NCBI RefSeq assembly: GCF_010692555.1 | Contig: NZ_JAAHHG010000056.1 | Coordinates: forward strand, 1 to 35,828 | Direction: 5' to 3' | DNA from: Okeania sp. SIO3B5 | Lineage (GTDB): Bacteria; Cyanobacteriota; Cyanobacteriia; Cyanobacteriales; Microcoleaceae | DNA length: 35,828 nt | Shown here: piece by piece, positions 8,836 through 17,407 of the stretch | Numbering within the stretch: the stretch's first letter is position 1 | How the letters are laid out: the number at the start of each line of letters is the position of its first letter | Program-made: the position numbers and the translations under genes | Notes under the pieces: generated by a model | Seen by the model: only the letters and a program-made list of their open reading frames with translations | The model's database searches: none | Told to the model about the DNA's origin: nothing

Positions 8836-9786
8836 ATGCCCACTGAATTAGAATCCCCGAAGCCAACCGAGTGGCAAACACCACCACCCCTAGTCATTAT
8901 TGTCATATTTATTGCAATATTTATGTATTCATTCGCGGCAATATTCATCAAATTGAGCGAACAAGATGTAGGTCCAAATGCCACAGTATTCAATCGCTTC
9001 TGGATAGCTACTATTTGTCTAGGATTTTGGAGGTGGATGGAAGTTTTACGTTTGAGATTGTCATTCGATGAGATGGCGTCTTCAAAAAATTATACAACTA
9101 AAGAACTCGGACTTTTACTGCTCGGGGCTACTTTGGCGGAACTGAGCCAACTGGCTTGGGCTTGGTCTCTAACGGAAACTGGTGTCGCCAATGCTAATCT
9201 ACTACATAACTTTACCCCTGTGTTCACCGCCTTTGGAGGGTGGCTACTGTTAGGTCATTACTTCGGTTTGAGATTTGTTTTTGGTCTGACTCTAGCCATA
9301 GTTGGAGCGATAACAATTGGTTTGGAAGATTGGCAAGTGGGTACCGATAATCTCGTTGGTGATAGTTTGGCATTACTTTCTGCTTTCTTCTATGCGATGA
9401 GTGTGCTAGTCATAGAACAACTGAGAACTAAGTTCTCTGCCACTGGCATACTGCTGTGGTCTTGCTTACTCAGAAGTTGCTTGACTTTTCCCCTGGTATT
9501 GCTCGCCGAAGATAGACTTTTCCCATCTTCCTTGCAGGGCTGGTTAGCAGTTATTTCTCTAGCTGTTTTATGCCAGGTGCTTGCTTCTATGATTCTCGTC
9601 CATCAGCTCAAAACCTACTCTTCTGGCTTCATTTCCCTGTTCCTACTCCTTGAACCAATCTTCACAGCTATTCTAGGGTGGATTATCTTTGGCGAACAGT
9701 TGAGTTTTCTTAACTGGTTAGCTTTTTTAGTCGTTTTATTGGGTATTTACCTAGCCCAATCGAATCAAGGACCTAAAAAAAGCTAA
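8836..9786 (+). CDS. EamA/DMT-superfamily membrane transporter
   Basis: From ATG 8836 the product is 316 aa with about ten hydrophobic segments in two halves, the usual EamA (drug/metabolite transporter) layout. Each half has the family's features: FNRFWIATICLGFWRW in the first, and SGFISLFLLLEPIFTAILGWIIFGEQLS near the end, where the P in the EPIF motif is characteristic. The earlier GTG at 8773 is rejected because it lies inside a family C repeat end; no strong ribosome site precedes 8836. The likely job is export or uptake of a small metabolite across the inner membrane; substrate cannot be told. The gene stands alone, preceded by repeats and followed by the tnpB element. Confidence 0.8.
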   Translation: MPTELESPKPTEWQTPPPLVIIVIFIAIFMYSFAAIFIKLSEQDVGPNATVFNRFWIATICLGFWRWMEVLRLRLSFDEMASSKNYTTKELGLLLLGATLAELSQLAWAWSLTETGVANANLLHNFTPVFTAFGGWLLLGHYFGLRFVFGLTLAIVGAITIGLEDWQVGTDNLVGDSLALLSAFFYAMSVLVIEQLRTKFSATGILLWSCLLRSCLTFPLVLLAEDRLFPSSLQGWLAVISLAVLCQVLASMILVHQLKTYSSGFISLFLLLEPIFTAILGWIIFGEQLSFLNWLAFLVVLLGIYLAQSNQGPKKS

Positions 9787-9844
9787 AGTCGTACTCTTGA
9801 TGCTAGTAGATTCTCAAATTTTTCGTCGAACTGACCAGAAAATT

Positions 9845-9880
9845 GGGTCTCAAGCCTCGCCCTTATAGGGCGACTTTTTA
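9845..9880 (+). mobile_element. Probable left end of the IS200/IS605-type tnpB element
   Basis: A small hairpin, TCGCCCT (9857-9863) pairing with AGGGCGA (9867-9873) over a 3-nt loop, lies about 60 bases before tnpB. Elements of this group use subterminal hairpins rather than inverted terminal repeats. The preceding TTGGGTCT resembles the orphan ends at 3496 and 29885. Confidence 0.55.
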
Positions 9881-9935
9881 GTTGATTTTTTCTCTATAAA
9901 TAGGTTATAATATTGTTAGTTTATTGCGTCAGATT

Positions 9936-11235
9936 ATGAAATCTAGATTTAAGTATCGTATCTATCCAACACCGGGACAAAAACACCAATTAGCCAAGCT
10001 ATTTGGTTGTGTGCGTGTGGTTTGGAATGATAGTCTAGCTTTCTGTAAAGAACAGTACAAAATAGGAGCCAAGAAACCGACAAATTCAGAACTGCAAAAA
10101 CAGTTTATTACATCTGCTAAAAAGACTGAAGATAGAGAATGGTTATCGGAAGTTTCTAATATACCATTGCAGCAATCCTTGAATGATTTAAACCAGGCTT
10201 ATCAAAATTTCTTTACTTCAACCAAAGGTAAGAGGAAAGGTAGAGCTGTTAAACCTCCGCGATTCAAAACTAGAAAGTCAAGACAGACTGCTAGATTTAG
10301 AAAGGGTGGTTTTAAAGTTGGTCAGCATAAAGTTTACTTAGCTAAAATTGGGAAGTTAAAGATAGTTTCGCCTGTGAGAGCTACCTGCTGCTCCATCATC
10401 AGTAACAGTTATCAAAGATTCAGCTAATAGATATTTCTTAAGTTTTGTAGTAGAAATACAACCCGAAACTTTACCTCAAACTGATAGTTCAGTAGGAATA
10501 GATTTGGGGATTAAAACTTTTGCTACATTGAGCGATGGTACAAAAATTGATGCTCCTAAACCACTAAAGAAACGAATTAAGAAATACAGGAAGTTAAGTA
10601 AGTCATTATCTAATAAAACTCAAGGTTCTAAAAGGTATGAAAAAGCTCGGTTGAGAATAGCTAAGTTTTCCTACGGAATGCTACGCAAACATGCCAAACT
10701 GAAAGATACGCGGACCGATTTTCTGCATAAATTATCAATTAAAATAATTCGTGAAAACCAAACAATTGTTTTAGAGGATCTGAACGTTTCCGGAATGGTC
10801 AAGAACCGTAAATTATCCAGAGCTATTTCTGATTTAGGTTGGAGACAATTCCGAACTTTACTAGAAGGAAAAGCAGAAAAATATGGTCGTGAGTTTCGAG
10901 TAATTAGTCGTTGGGAAGCAACATCTCAAACCTGTTCTAGTTGTGGTTTTAAAGGTGGGAAACTAGACCTTTCAGTGAGAGAATGGGAGTGTCTCAACTG
11001 TGGTGCTAAACATGATCGCGATATAAATGCAGCCATAAATATATTAGTCGCGGGTGGGCAATCCGAGACATTAAACGGACGTGGAGGCAAGCATAAGACT
11101 AGCGTCAAGTTAGCAGCAGTCTGTGTTAGCGGAGCTTTGCGCCAGCAAAACGTCAACCCGCCGAGGAGCTACGGTTCGGTAGGAATCCCCGCGCCTTTTA
11201 GGCGCGGGGAGGATGTCAAGTCTCTCGATATGTGA
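9936..11235 (+). pseudogene. tnpB: Frameshifted IS200/IS605-family tnpB (RNA-guided nuclease gene)
   Basis: ATG 9936 opens a TnpB N-terminus (FKYRIYPTPGQKHQLAKLFGCVRVVWN, then PRFKTRKSRQTARFR). Reading ends at 10427, and the protein resumes in another frame at about 10384 (PAAPSSVTVIKDSANRYFLS, then GIDLGIKTFATLSDG). One extra base between about 10366 and 10384 explains the shift. The second half keeps the RuvC residues (D in IDLGIKTF, E in LEDLNVSGM, D in DRDINAAINIL) and the zinc finger CSSCG...CLNCG. TnpB in active form uses a guide RNA made from the element's right end to cut DNA. Here the frameshift separates the N-terminal lobe from RuvC, so the gene is probably dead unless programmed frameshifting occurs. 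No TnpA transposase gene is nearby. Confidence 0.9.
11181..11219 (+). mobile_element. Right end of tnpB element, possible guide-RNA 3' region
   Basis: A strong 9-bp hairpin, CCCCGCGCC (11187-11195) with GGCGCGGGG (11201-11209), is followed by AGGATGTCAA. The ending TCAA matches the kind of right cleavage site known from IS608-type elements. The tnpB reading frame runs through this end. A comparable end (GGGGAGAGGATGTCA on the minus strand) lies at about 34863-34880 beyond the second tnpB. Confidence 0.65.
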
Positions 11236-11610
11236 TATCATATCCGGATAATTAGGGTTTGCTGAAAAAGTATTTTTGCTGGGGTAGGAGACAGGAGACA
11301 GGAGACAGGAGGAACGGGGAATTTAAAGTAGGTAGGAGTAAGAATTGTAAGAATGATTTCTCTGCCCAACTTTTGCCTAAAATACGCTCCATGCATGAGC
11401 ATGAATAGCTGAAAACCAGGCACTTTTTTCGACTTCAAAAAGGCTTTAGCCTTTACTTATCAATACTTTGAGAATTAATCAGCAAGCCCTAATTAGTGAC
11501 AAAAAAACTTTCTCCCTTTATACCTTTCTTTCCCTTCTGCCTTCTGCAATTCTTACTTTTGACTTTTGACTTTCCTTGTCATACGATAATTAATTATCCG
11601 GATTCTATAT
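11233..11610. mobile_element. Family B element carrying a family A element
   Basis: The left arm ATATCATATCCGGATAAT (11233-11250) faces the right arm ATTATCCGGATTCTATAT (11593-11610), a family B pair. A complete family A element (11253-11489) lies just inside the left arm. Removing it leaves about 135 bp, in line with other B copies. This is the reverse nesting order to 871-1257. Confidence 0.65.
11253..11489. mobile_element. Family A inverted-repeat element, copy 2
   Basis: This 237-bp element has ends GGGTTTGCTGA and TCAGCAAGCCC (one mismatch) and is flanked by TAATTA on both sides (11247-11252, 11490-11495). An AGGAGAC heptamer run occurs near the left arm. It is non-coding. Confidence 0.8.
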
Positions 11611-11763
11611 AAAATGGGAGAAATCCGCCCTCGGAATTGGAAAAATGTATCGAAAAATACAAAATCTTCCGATGTCAGCAGAAGACTTTGGACTGCTGGC
11701 TCGATAAGGAGGTTGTATAGCAATGAGCGCTGGTATATTTACAAATTGCAGGAACTGTCCAAT
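11611..11763 (+). other. Unassigned remnant with a strong ribosome-binding sequence
   Basis: Between two mobile elements lies about 150 bp of ordinary-looking coding-like DNA. It includes TAAGGAGG ten bases before ATG 11723, which opens MSAGIFTNCRNCP and is cut by the family E element. This may be the start of a gene truncated by insertion. I do not recognise it. Confidence 0.3.
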
Positions 11764-11872
11764 AGACATCTCCAGAAAAGAGGGAACAGGGAACAGGGAA
11801 CAAGGAACAGGGAAGAATAATTGATAATTTCTGGATAAGAATTGATTTTATTTTTAATTTTTGGAGATGTCT
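11764..11872. mobile_element. Family E inverted-repeat element, copy 2
   Basis: The ends AGACATCTCC and GGAGATGTCT are perfect 10-bp inverted repeats with AAT on both sides (11761-11763, 11873-11875). The interior matches the reverse complement of 4434-4528, except that the GGGAACA-type heptamer run is longer here. Confidence 0.8.
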
Positions 11873-11910
11873 AATAGCTAAAAGTCTTATATTATCGGTA
11901 ATTTATTCCC

Positions 11911-11957
11911 CCTGTTGCCTGTTGCCTGTTGCCTGTTGCCTGTTGCCTGTTGCCTGC
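11911..11957. repeat. CTGTTGC heptamer tandem repeat
   Basis: About six perfect tandem copies of CTGTTGC lie about 50 bp upstream of the ligase gene at 12005. No gene lies in 11876-12004. Confidence 0.9.
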
Positions 11958-12004
11958 CCACAACGCTATATAGCGAATTAGCAAAATAACTGAAAAATCA
12001 AAAA

Positions 12005-13360
12005 ATGCCGACAATCAATCGTGAAGAAGCAGTTTCTATCGAAACTGCCAAATTAATTGCCAAAGAAAAAGCTTTTGGAATTTCGCCATCGGCGAAAGAA
12101 GACAAAAAAATTGGTTTAGAATTGGAGATATTCCCTTTTTTAGCCCAGGAAAACGGGATGGCAATTCAGCGTCTGGAATTACAGGGAAAACTAGGAATCA
12201 TAGATATTCTTGACAATCTGTCCGAGAAAGGTTCTCTGGTTAGAAAAAAGGAAGCCCATAGCAAAACATTCTGTCGGTATCCCCTACAGGAAGGTGGATT
12301 TATAAATTTTGAGGGGGGCGGACAAATAGAAATTTCCACTAGCCCTTTTGATTCTCCTGCCAAAGTATTAAAATATACCAAAACCCTACAAAGTTTACTG
12401 GCCAAAACTTTTGCTGAACATGGCGTTGTGCTGCTGGGGGCAGGATTTGACCGATGGCATCGACAAGATGAAATCAAGTTGCAAGTTAACACACCTCGAC
12501 AAGCTGCCTTTCTAGAATATTTCTCGCGTTTCGACAAGTGCAATTTGCTGTTAACCAAGACCGGGAGTATACAAATTAATCTAGACTTCGGCAGTCAAGA
12601 AACTTGGCTAGAGAGATGGCTAGTCGCCAACCTCATTTGTCCTATTATTACTGCTACCTTTGCTTGCAGTCCATCGGCTGATGGGGTATCCACAAGAGCG
12701 AGATTGTGGCAGAAACTTGAGCCAACCCGTGTAGGTTTTGCATGCTGCGACGGTTCTGAAGCAGACAATATGGAAGCTTGGAGCGAAGCAACTCTTAGGG
12801 CAAAGGTGATAGTATTTAAGTTACCACCGGACAGGGTTGAACCTGCTGATGTAGAGATCAGCTTTACAGACTGGATTGAGAACGGACACCCTGTATATGG
12901 CTGGCCTACCGTTGAGGATTTTATTTATCACCTTTCTACGTGTTTTTTTGAAGTCAGACCTCGCGGATACATCGAATTGCGGGCGTGCGATATGCTGCCC
13001 GGTGTTTTGCAGCCAATTCCTGTGACTCTGGTAACAACACTTTTGTATGAAGAAGTAGGCCGAAAAAAATGCCTCGAACTGTTATACGATAAAATCCCTT
13101 CTCTGGAAGACCTTTGGAAGCGGTCGGCAGTCAGCGGACTCAGAGATCAAGAGCTTGCTCGACTTGCTCATGAAACTTGGAAGATTGCCATTGAAAGTAT
13201 GGATCGCCTGCCTAAAGATTATCTGGGAGAGGACTATATCAAACAGGCTATAAATTTTTTGGAAACATACACTTTTGTTAACAAAATGCCCGCTGACACT
13301 CTGGAAATGTGGGAAAGTGAAAGTATTCCGAAAGCCTTGAAATGGTCATTAATTAATTGA
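12005..13360 (+). CDS. Glutamate-cysteine ligase family (GCS2/EgtA-like) protein
   Basis: The 451-aa protein has the segment order of GCS2-type glutamate-cysteine ligases such as EgtA: KIGLELEIFPF near 35-45 (acidic ATP/metal motif), NFEGGGQIEIS near 100-110, LLLTKTGSIQINLDFGS near 181-197, ARLWQKLEPTRVGF near 233-246, and VRPRGYIELRACDMLPG near 316-332. Enzymes of this family join glutamate to cysteine, or a related amine, using ATP. EgtA supplies gamma-glutamylcysteine for ergothioneine. No egtB, egtD or gshB partner is present here, so the product is uncertain; a gamma-glutamyl ligase with another amino substrate is possible. ATG 12005 gives the first conserved region about 34 residues in; no good ribosome site is seen. 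A Uma2-type gene follows 108 bp downstream in the same direction. Confidence 0.72.
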   Translation: MPTINREEAVSIETAKLIAKEKAFGISPSAKEDKKIGLELEIFPFLAQENGMAIQRLELQGKLGIIDILDNLSEKGSLVRKKEAHSKTFCRYPLQEGGFINFEGGGQIEISTSPFDSPAKVLKYTKTLQSLLAKTFAEHGVVLLGAGFDRWHRQDEIKLQVNTPRQAAFLEYFSRFDKCNLLLTKTGSIQINLDFGSQETWLERWLVANLICPIITATFACSPSADGVSTRARLWQKLEPTRVGFACCDGSEADNMEAWSEATLRAKVIVFKLPPDRVEPADVEISFTDWIENGHPVYGWPTVEDFIYHLSTCFFEVRPRGYIELRACDMLPGVLQPIPVTLVTTLLYEEVGRKKCLELLYDKIPSLEDLWKRSAVSGLRDQELARLAHETWKIAIESMDRLPKDYLGEDYIKQAINFLETYTFVNKMPADTLEMWESESIPKALKWSLIN

Positions 13361-13468
13361 GAAGTCTATGGAGGTTATCAAAATTACGGCTTGGATTGCT
13401 ATGTTCCTAGCGGTAGTAGTCCAGTTACCAATTTTTTGTACCCCATACGAACTGTTTGGAGATTAATT

Positions 13469-14272
13469 ATGTATAAGGATGAGATTGTCGAAGAAATTCA
13501 CAGAATTCGTCAAGAATACTCTCGTTCATTCAACCACGATCTGGAAGCCATATTTGCTGATTTACAAAAGAAGCAAGCGGAAAGTGGCATGAAAGTTGTG
13601 GATTTATCTCGAAAACCAGATATGACAAAACGTTGGAGGAGAAAAAAATTTATGATTGCTCAACCCCAAGATTATCAAAAAATGACCCCTGAAGAATACC
13701 TAGAATGGGAAGCTCAACAGGAATTTCGTTATGAATATATTGATGGTGAAATTTTAACTAAGACTGGAGTTCGTTATGAATATGTAGACGGTGAGATTTT
13801 GGCTATAACTGGGGGAACTATTCCTCATGGTAAAATTTACCTCAATTTCTACAGAGCTTTGTATCCTCATTTGAGTAAAAGAGGTTGTGAAGCTTATGTT
13901 TCGGATGTGAAAGTTCGGGATAGTAAAAATAATCGTTATTTTTATCCCGATCTAGTGGTTACTTGTAATGCTGAAGATTTAAAATCTCGTGACTTTATTA
14001 AACATCCTAAAGTCATTGTTGAGGTGCTGTCCCCTAGTACAGGAAAATACGATCGCGGCGATAAGTTGAAATATTATCGTCAATTTCCTAGCTTGCAAGA
14101 ATATGTTTTGGTAGATTCAGAATCAATATTTGTAGAAATTTATCAACGTGGGGAGGGAAAAATTTGGAATTATTGTGGGTATACAGAAGGTGAGTCTATT
14201 ACATTAGAGAGTATTGAATTTACTTGTGGTATTGAGGTTTTATATGAAGGAGTTAATTTTCTTCCTGAGTAG
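13469..14272 (+). CDS. Uma2-family (DUF820) PD-(D/E)XK nuclease-like protein with N-terminal extension
   Basis: ATG 13469 follows GGAG at a good distance and gives 267 aa. Residues 1-60 (MYKDEIVEEIHRIRQEYSRS...) resemble a short free-standing cyanobacterial protein, probably helical. From about residue 62 (MIAQPQDYQKMTPEEYLEWE) a Uma2 domain follows, with YPDLVV, VIVEVLSPST and DKLKYYRQFPSLQEYVLVD, where the D, E and K positions fit the nuclease fold. A second start at 13652 has GGAGGA upstream, so two products are possible. The residues FRYEYIDGEILTKTG are followed at once by VRYEYVDGEILAITG, a 15-residue tandem duplication within the Uma2 fold, absent from typical members as I recall them. 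Uma2 proteins are abundant in cyanobacteria and their role is unsettled. Confidence 0.82.
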   Translation: MYKDEIVEEIHRIRQEYSRSFNHDLEAIFADLQKKQAESGMKVVDLSRKPDMTKRWRRKKFMIAQPQDYQKMTPEEYLEWEAQQEFRYEYIDGEILTKTGVRYEYVDGEILAITGGTIPHGKIYLNFYRALYPHLSKRGCEAYVSDVKVRDSKNNRYFYPDLVVTCNAEDLKSRDFIKHPKVIVEVLSPSTGKYDRGDKLKYYRQFPSLQEYVLVDSESIFVEIYQRGEGKIWNYCGYTEGESITLESIEFTCGIEVLYEGVNFLPE

Positions 14273-14318
14273 GGGAGTAGGGGAGTGGGGAGAAAGAATT
14301 GATGTATTAGTAAATATA

Positions 14319-17093
14319 TTAGGCAATTAAAGTCGCTTCAATGACTTTTCTCAAATTTTTCCATGCTCCTTCTCCCTGGAATTGTTCAAAAAATGAGGAA
14401 GGTTTTTCGTAAAAATAAAGCTGTTCATCACTTAAGCAATAAACAACTGGCACTTCATACCATAATAAATCTACATTATGAGCGAAAGGACTTTCTTGAC
14501 GTATCTTCCTTTTATTTTCTTGGTCTAAATTATCGACAACAGCAACAGAAAAACAAATATTGGAAGGTATTCTAAAATTCTGAATTTGTGAACCAACAGA
14601 TGTAGTAGTTTTATCTTTTCCATATTCTAAGCATTGAGTAGAATACTTTCTTAAACTATGTATATTAATAGAGGAGAAATAATCAATGATAAAAAAAGCA
14701 TCTCCTCTCATATTCATAGGAAGTAAAGCAAAAGGAAGTTCAAAATTAGTGATTTTAGCTACAAGCTCAAACTCAAACATTCCATCTTTACTTTGAACAT
14801 TATTTTGTATATCTAAAGCACCTTGATTTTTAAGATTTTTCTCAATTTTGTTTAAGTAATTATCTAACCTTTGATTATTACTTTTTATTGTTTCGGGAGA
14901 TTGGTGTTGCAGAAACCTTTTAATTGGTAAATTTCCCATTTTCTGCAATACCTCTAAAAACTCAATGTCTCGATCTTCTAAATAATAAAATTTTTCTCTC
15001 GGTTGATTAGTTATATAGTGTATAATTAGTAATAGCGGGTGATAATAAGGATTTTGGCGAGAGACTGGATAATCTTTTAATTTACCAATTAATATAGTAA
15101 TAAATTGCTGAAGAGGTAAGTTAAAATCTAGGCTATTTATAAAGTAATCATCAATACCAACAGATTGTAAAAACACTCGCCTTCCAGAAATAGAATCAAA
15201 TACTTGAAACAATTTGTTCAAGATTAATTCCAGCTCAGTAATATCGCTTTGCCTTAAAATAGAAAATATTCTTGCTTCAGTTGAATTAATTATTTTATCC
15301 TCAATTAGCGTTATAGTGCTAAAAAAAGCAAATAAAAAGCGGGCAGAAACTTCTGCTGCATATTCACGAAATTGGTCATTTTTATCATTATCAGAATAAT
15401 CTTGAACTCCTTTAACAATAATCATAGGAATTTCCTGAATTTCAGCTACTGCACCAATAACTGCACCTTCCATTTCTACTCCTAATATTTTCCGTGGTAG
15501 TTTTTCCATACCTTGGAAAAATTGAGGGTCTTTTTTTACTTTGGTTGTAGTCGCAATTGCACCAACATGAATTTGAGAATTTGATGGGTCTTTATAACGT
15601 TGGTCTTCTAAATATTCTAGTCGTTCATTTTGGACTTCTTTAACAGCTTTTTCTGTTAATTCCAAGAAGTCTATTTTTAATAATTCTTTCTTTCTTAATC
15701 GTTGAATTACCTCTCTCCAGTCTGGGCATTCTGTTTGTCTTTCTGGATTCTTTTCAGGACTAACATATTTATCTGGTTGTTCTTGATAATTATAGAGTTT
15801 GTGGAGCAACCAACGTTCTTGATGATAGTAAGATTTTGGTCTAGGAGTTTGAATAGTATTTAGCCAATCTTGGGGAAATTCTTGAATAGCAAATTCCCAT
15901 TGAAGTTTGAGGTTATAAGTGCGAATATTATGGAATATTTCTTCAGTGCGAATTTGTTGATTATCTATTAATTCGTCATAAGCAACAAATTTATCATGGT
16001 CAAACTTAAAGACTCGGTTAGCAACAATTACATCACCTAAAAAAACATTTCTTTTATTACCTGAACAGACTCCAGTCATTGCCAAACAACGAGGATTTAA
16101 TTCTGAAATAAGTCGAGTTGCCAGAATACAAGTGTTAATTTCTCCCATTTCTACAGGGCGAGCTGCCACTATATTTAATTGAGTACCGTTTTTATGCTTT
16201 AAGGTAGTTTGATAGTAGGGATAGCCAGAACTATCTTTTAATTCTTGCCAAGTATTTCCGAATTGATTATCACAGTTTTTCAAAGCATCTAATTCATCTT
16301 TTAAAGCCGCGATAATTAAAATATCAATAGTTACAAAATTATTTTCATACTCTGACGGAAACTCTGCCAAAAACTTTTTAAGCACAGGATGAATCAATAC
16401 AAATCCCAACTCTTCTTTTAACTCCTCAATTTCCTCTATTAACCCTTCCTTTTCATCAGCCAATAACTTTGCCAAAATATGAGAATTAAGCACCAAACTT
16501 TGATACTCCTTCCATAAATTAGTCTGCTCCAAAGGTTGAGCCAAAATCTCCACTAAATAAGGAATTTTTTCTTGACCAGCTAATCCCAAAACCGGATTAT
16601 CTTCGGGTAAACTGTCAGATAAAAGTCTCCCCATTTTCCGAATCGTACTATCAGGATCTAAATAAGCTTGAGCAATCCACCTTTGAACCTTTCTTAACTC
16701 TCCAGATAGTTTTTTATCCGGTTTTTTTTCCAAATAAAACCACAAAAATTCAGCTAATTCAAAAGGCCGTTGCCAACCAAACTTCTTCTCCAATTCCACT
16801 AACAAAACTTCTCTCACACAAGGCTCAACCTCATAAACTCCTTCTTGTAAAGGGCGACATAAAGAAGACAACAAAAAATTACTTTCTGCTATCCAATCAA
16901 TATTTTCCTCATCCAAAAAATTAATCCGAATCAAATTAACTAATTCAGGAGTTAAAATCAATAACAACCCACAATGACAAGCAAGATTTAAATTTTTCTC
17001 TCCAAAACGACGCTCAAATCTTACCACCTCTCCCACTGCATTCTCCGGGGAAAGCCACCTCCTTCTAATAACTGCCTCAATAGTTTTAGCCAT
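14319..17093 (-). CDS. Four-part conflict-system protein: N-terminal helical region, PNP-like domain, EAD, unknown C-terminal domain
   Basis: The 924-aa protein is the last gene of the locus. Residues 1-125 (FLLSSLCRPLQEGVYEVEPCVREVLL) recall the tail of SAV_2336-type proteins that accompany MoxR/vWA pairs. Residues 125-250 are helical. Residues 255-595 form a nucleoside-phosphorylase/MTA-SAH-nucleosidase-like domain (TIDILIIAALKDELDAL; AMTGVCSGNK; GVEMEGAVIG at 538-547; VQDYSDNDKND around the expected catalytic Asp, D565). This domain carries a long insertion (about 400-500) and closely matches 22435-23961. An EAD follows at 600-695 (SISGRRVFLQSVGIDDYFI), then a C-terminal domain (742-924) shared with 24270-24818 and 25235-26413. 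PNP domains in anti-phage systems such as Detocs cleave ATP; that activity here is inference. ATG 17093 follows TAGGAG. The start once probably overlapped the vWA stop (see the 17106-17407 repeat). Confidence 0.82.
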   Translation of the reverse strand: MAKTIEAVIRRRWLSPENAVGEVVRFERRFGEKNLNLACHCGLLLILTPELVNLIRINFLDEENIDWIAESNFLLSSLCRPLQEGVYEVEPCVREVLLVELEKKFGWQRPFELAEFLWFYLEKKPDKKLSGELRKVQRWIAQAYLDPDSTIRKMGRLLSDSLPEDNPVLGLAGQEKIPYLVEILAQPLEQTNLWKEYQSLVLNSHILAKLLADEKEGLIEEIEELKEELGFVLIHPVLKKFLAEFPSEYENNFVTIDILIIAALKDELDALKNCDNQFGNTWQELKDSSGYPYYQTTLKHKNGTQLNIVAARPVEMGEINTCILATRLISELNPRCLAMTGVCSGNKRNVFLGDVIVANRVFKFDHDKFVAYDELIDNQQIRTEEIFHNIRTYNLKLQWEFAIQEFPQDWLNTIQTPRPKSYYHQERWLLHKLYNYQEQPDKYVSPEKNPERQTECPDWREVIQRLRKKELLKIDFLELTEKAVKEVQNERLEYLEDQRYKDPSNSQIHVGAIATTTKVKKDPQFFQGMEKLPRKILGVEMEGAVIGAVAEIQEIPMIIVKGVQDYSDNDKNDQFREYAAEVSARFLFAFFSTITLIEDKIINSTEARIFSILRQSDITELELILNKLFQVFDSISGRRVFLQSVGIDDYFINSLDFNLPLQQFITILIGKLKDYPVSRQNPYYHPLLLIIHYITNQPREKFYYLEDRDIEFLEVLQKMGNLPIKRFLQHQSPETIKSNNQRLDNYLNKIEKNLKNQGALDIQNNVQSKDGMFEFELVAKITNFELPFALLPMNMRGDAFFIIDYFSSINIHSLRKYSTQCLEYGKDKTTTSVGSQIQNFRIPSNICFSVAVVDNLDQENKRKIRQESPFAHNVDLLWYEVPVVYCLSDEQLYFYEKPSSFFEQFQGEGAWKNLRKVIEATLIA

Positions 17094-17105
17094 ACAAATT
17101 AACTC

Positions 17106-17407
17106 CTATTGGAAAAAAATATAGCAGTTCTCTAAATCTGTGAGGTACAGTTTTAGATCCCCCCCCGCCCCCCTTAAAAAGGGGGGAGCTTTCAAAGTCC
17201 CCCTTTTCAAGGGGGATTTAGGGGGATCGTAAATGTTTCTCTCCAAAATAGTTTTAACCATACAAATTAACTCCTACTGAAAAAAAATACAGCAGTTTGA
17301 GATCCCCCCCCCGCCCCCCTTAAAAAGGGGGGAGCTTTCAAAGTCCCCCTTTTCAAGGGGGATTTAGGGGGATCGTAAATGTTTCTCTCCAAAATAGTTT
17401 TAGCCAT
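17106..17407 (-). repeat. Tandem duplication with two leader-like mini-frames between vWA and PNP gene
   Basis: Two copies of a unit of about 150-168 bp separate the vWA stop from the next gene. Each carries a GGGGGAT/ATCCCCC-type inverted repeat common in cyanobacteria. The junction sequence TAGGAGTTAATTTGTATGG occurs three times (starts at 17407, 17261 and 17093). ATG 17407 overlaps the vWA stop as ATGGCTAA and opens a 46-codon frame (17407-17267) ending just before ATG 17261. That opens a 51-codon frame (17261-17106) whose TAG is part of the TAGGAG ribosome site of the 924-aa gene. Translation could pass by re-initiation along the chain; whether it does is unknown. Confidence 0.75.

Noticed and set aside
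9936-11235. Two separate genes for the tnpB halves
   Set aside because: The halves join into one TnpB after a single-base shift, with no start or ribosome site for the second half.
12166-12558. Antisense frame of 130 codons inside the ligase gene
   Set aside because: It is the shadow of a well-supported gene on the plus strand and has no recognisable motifs.
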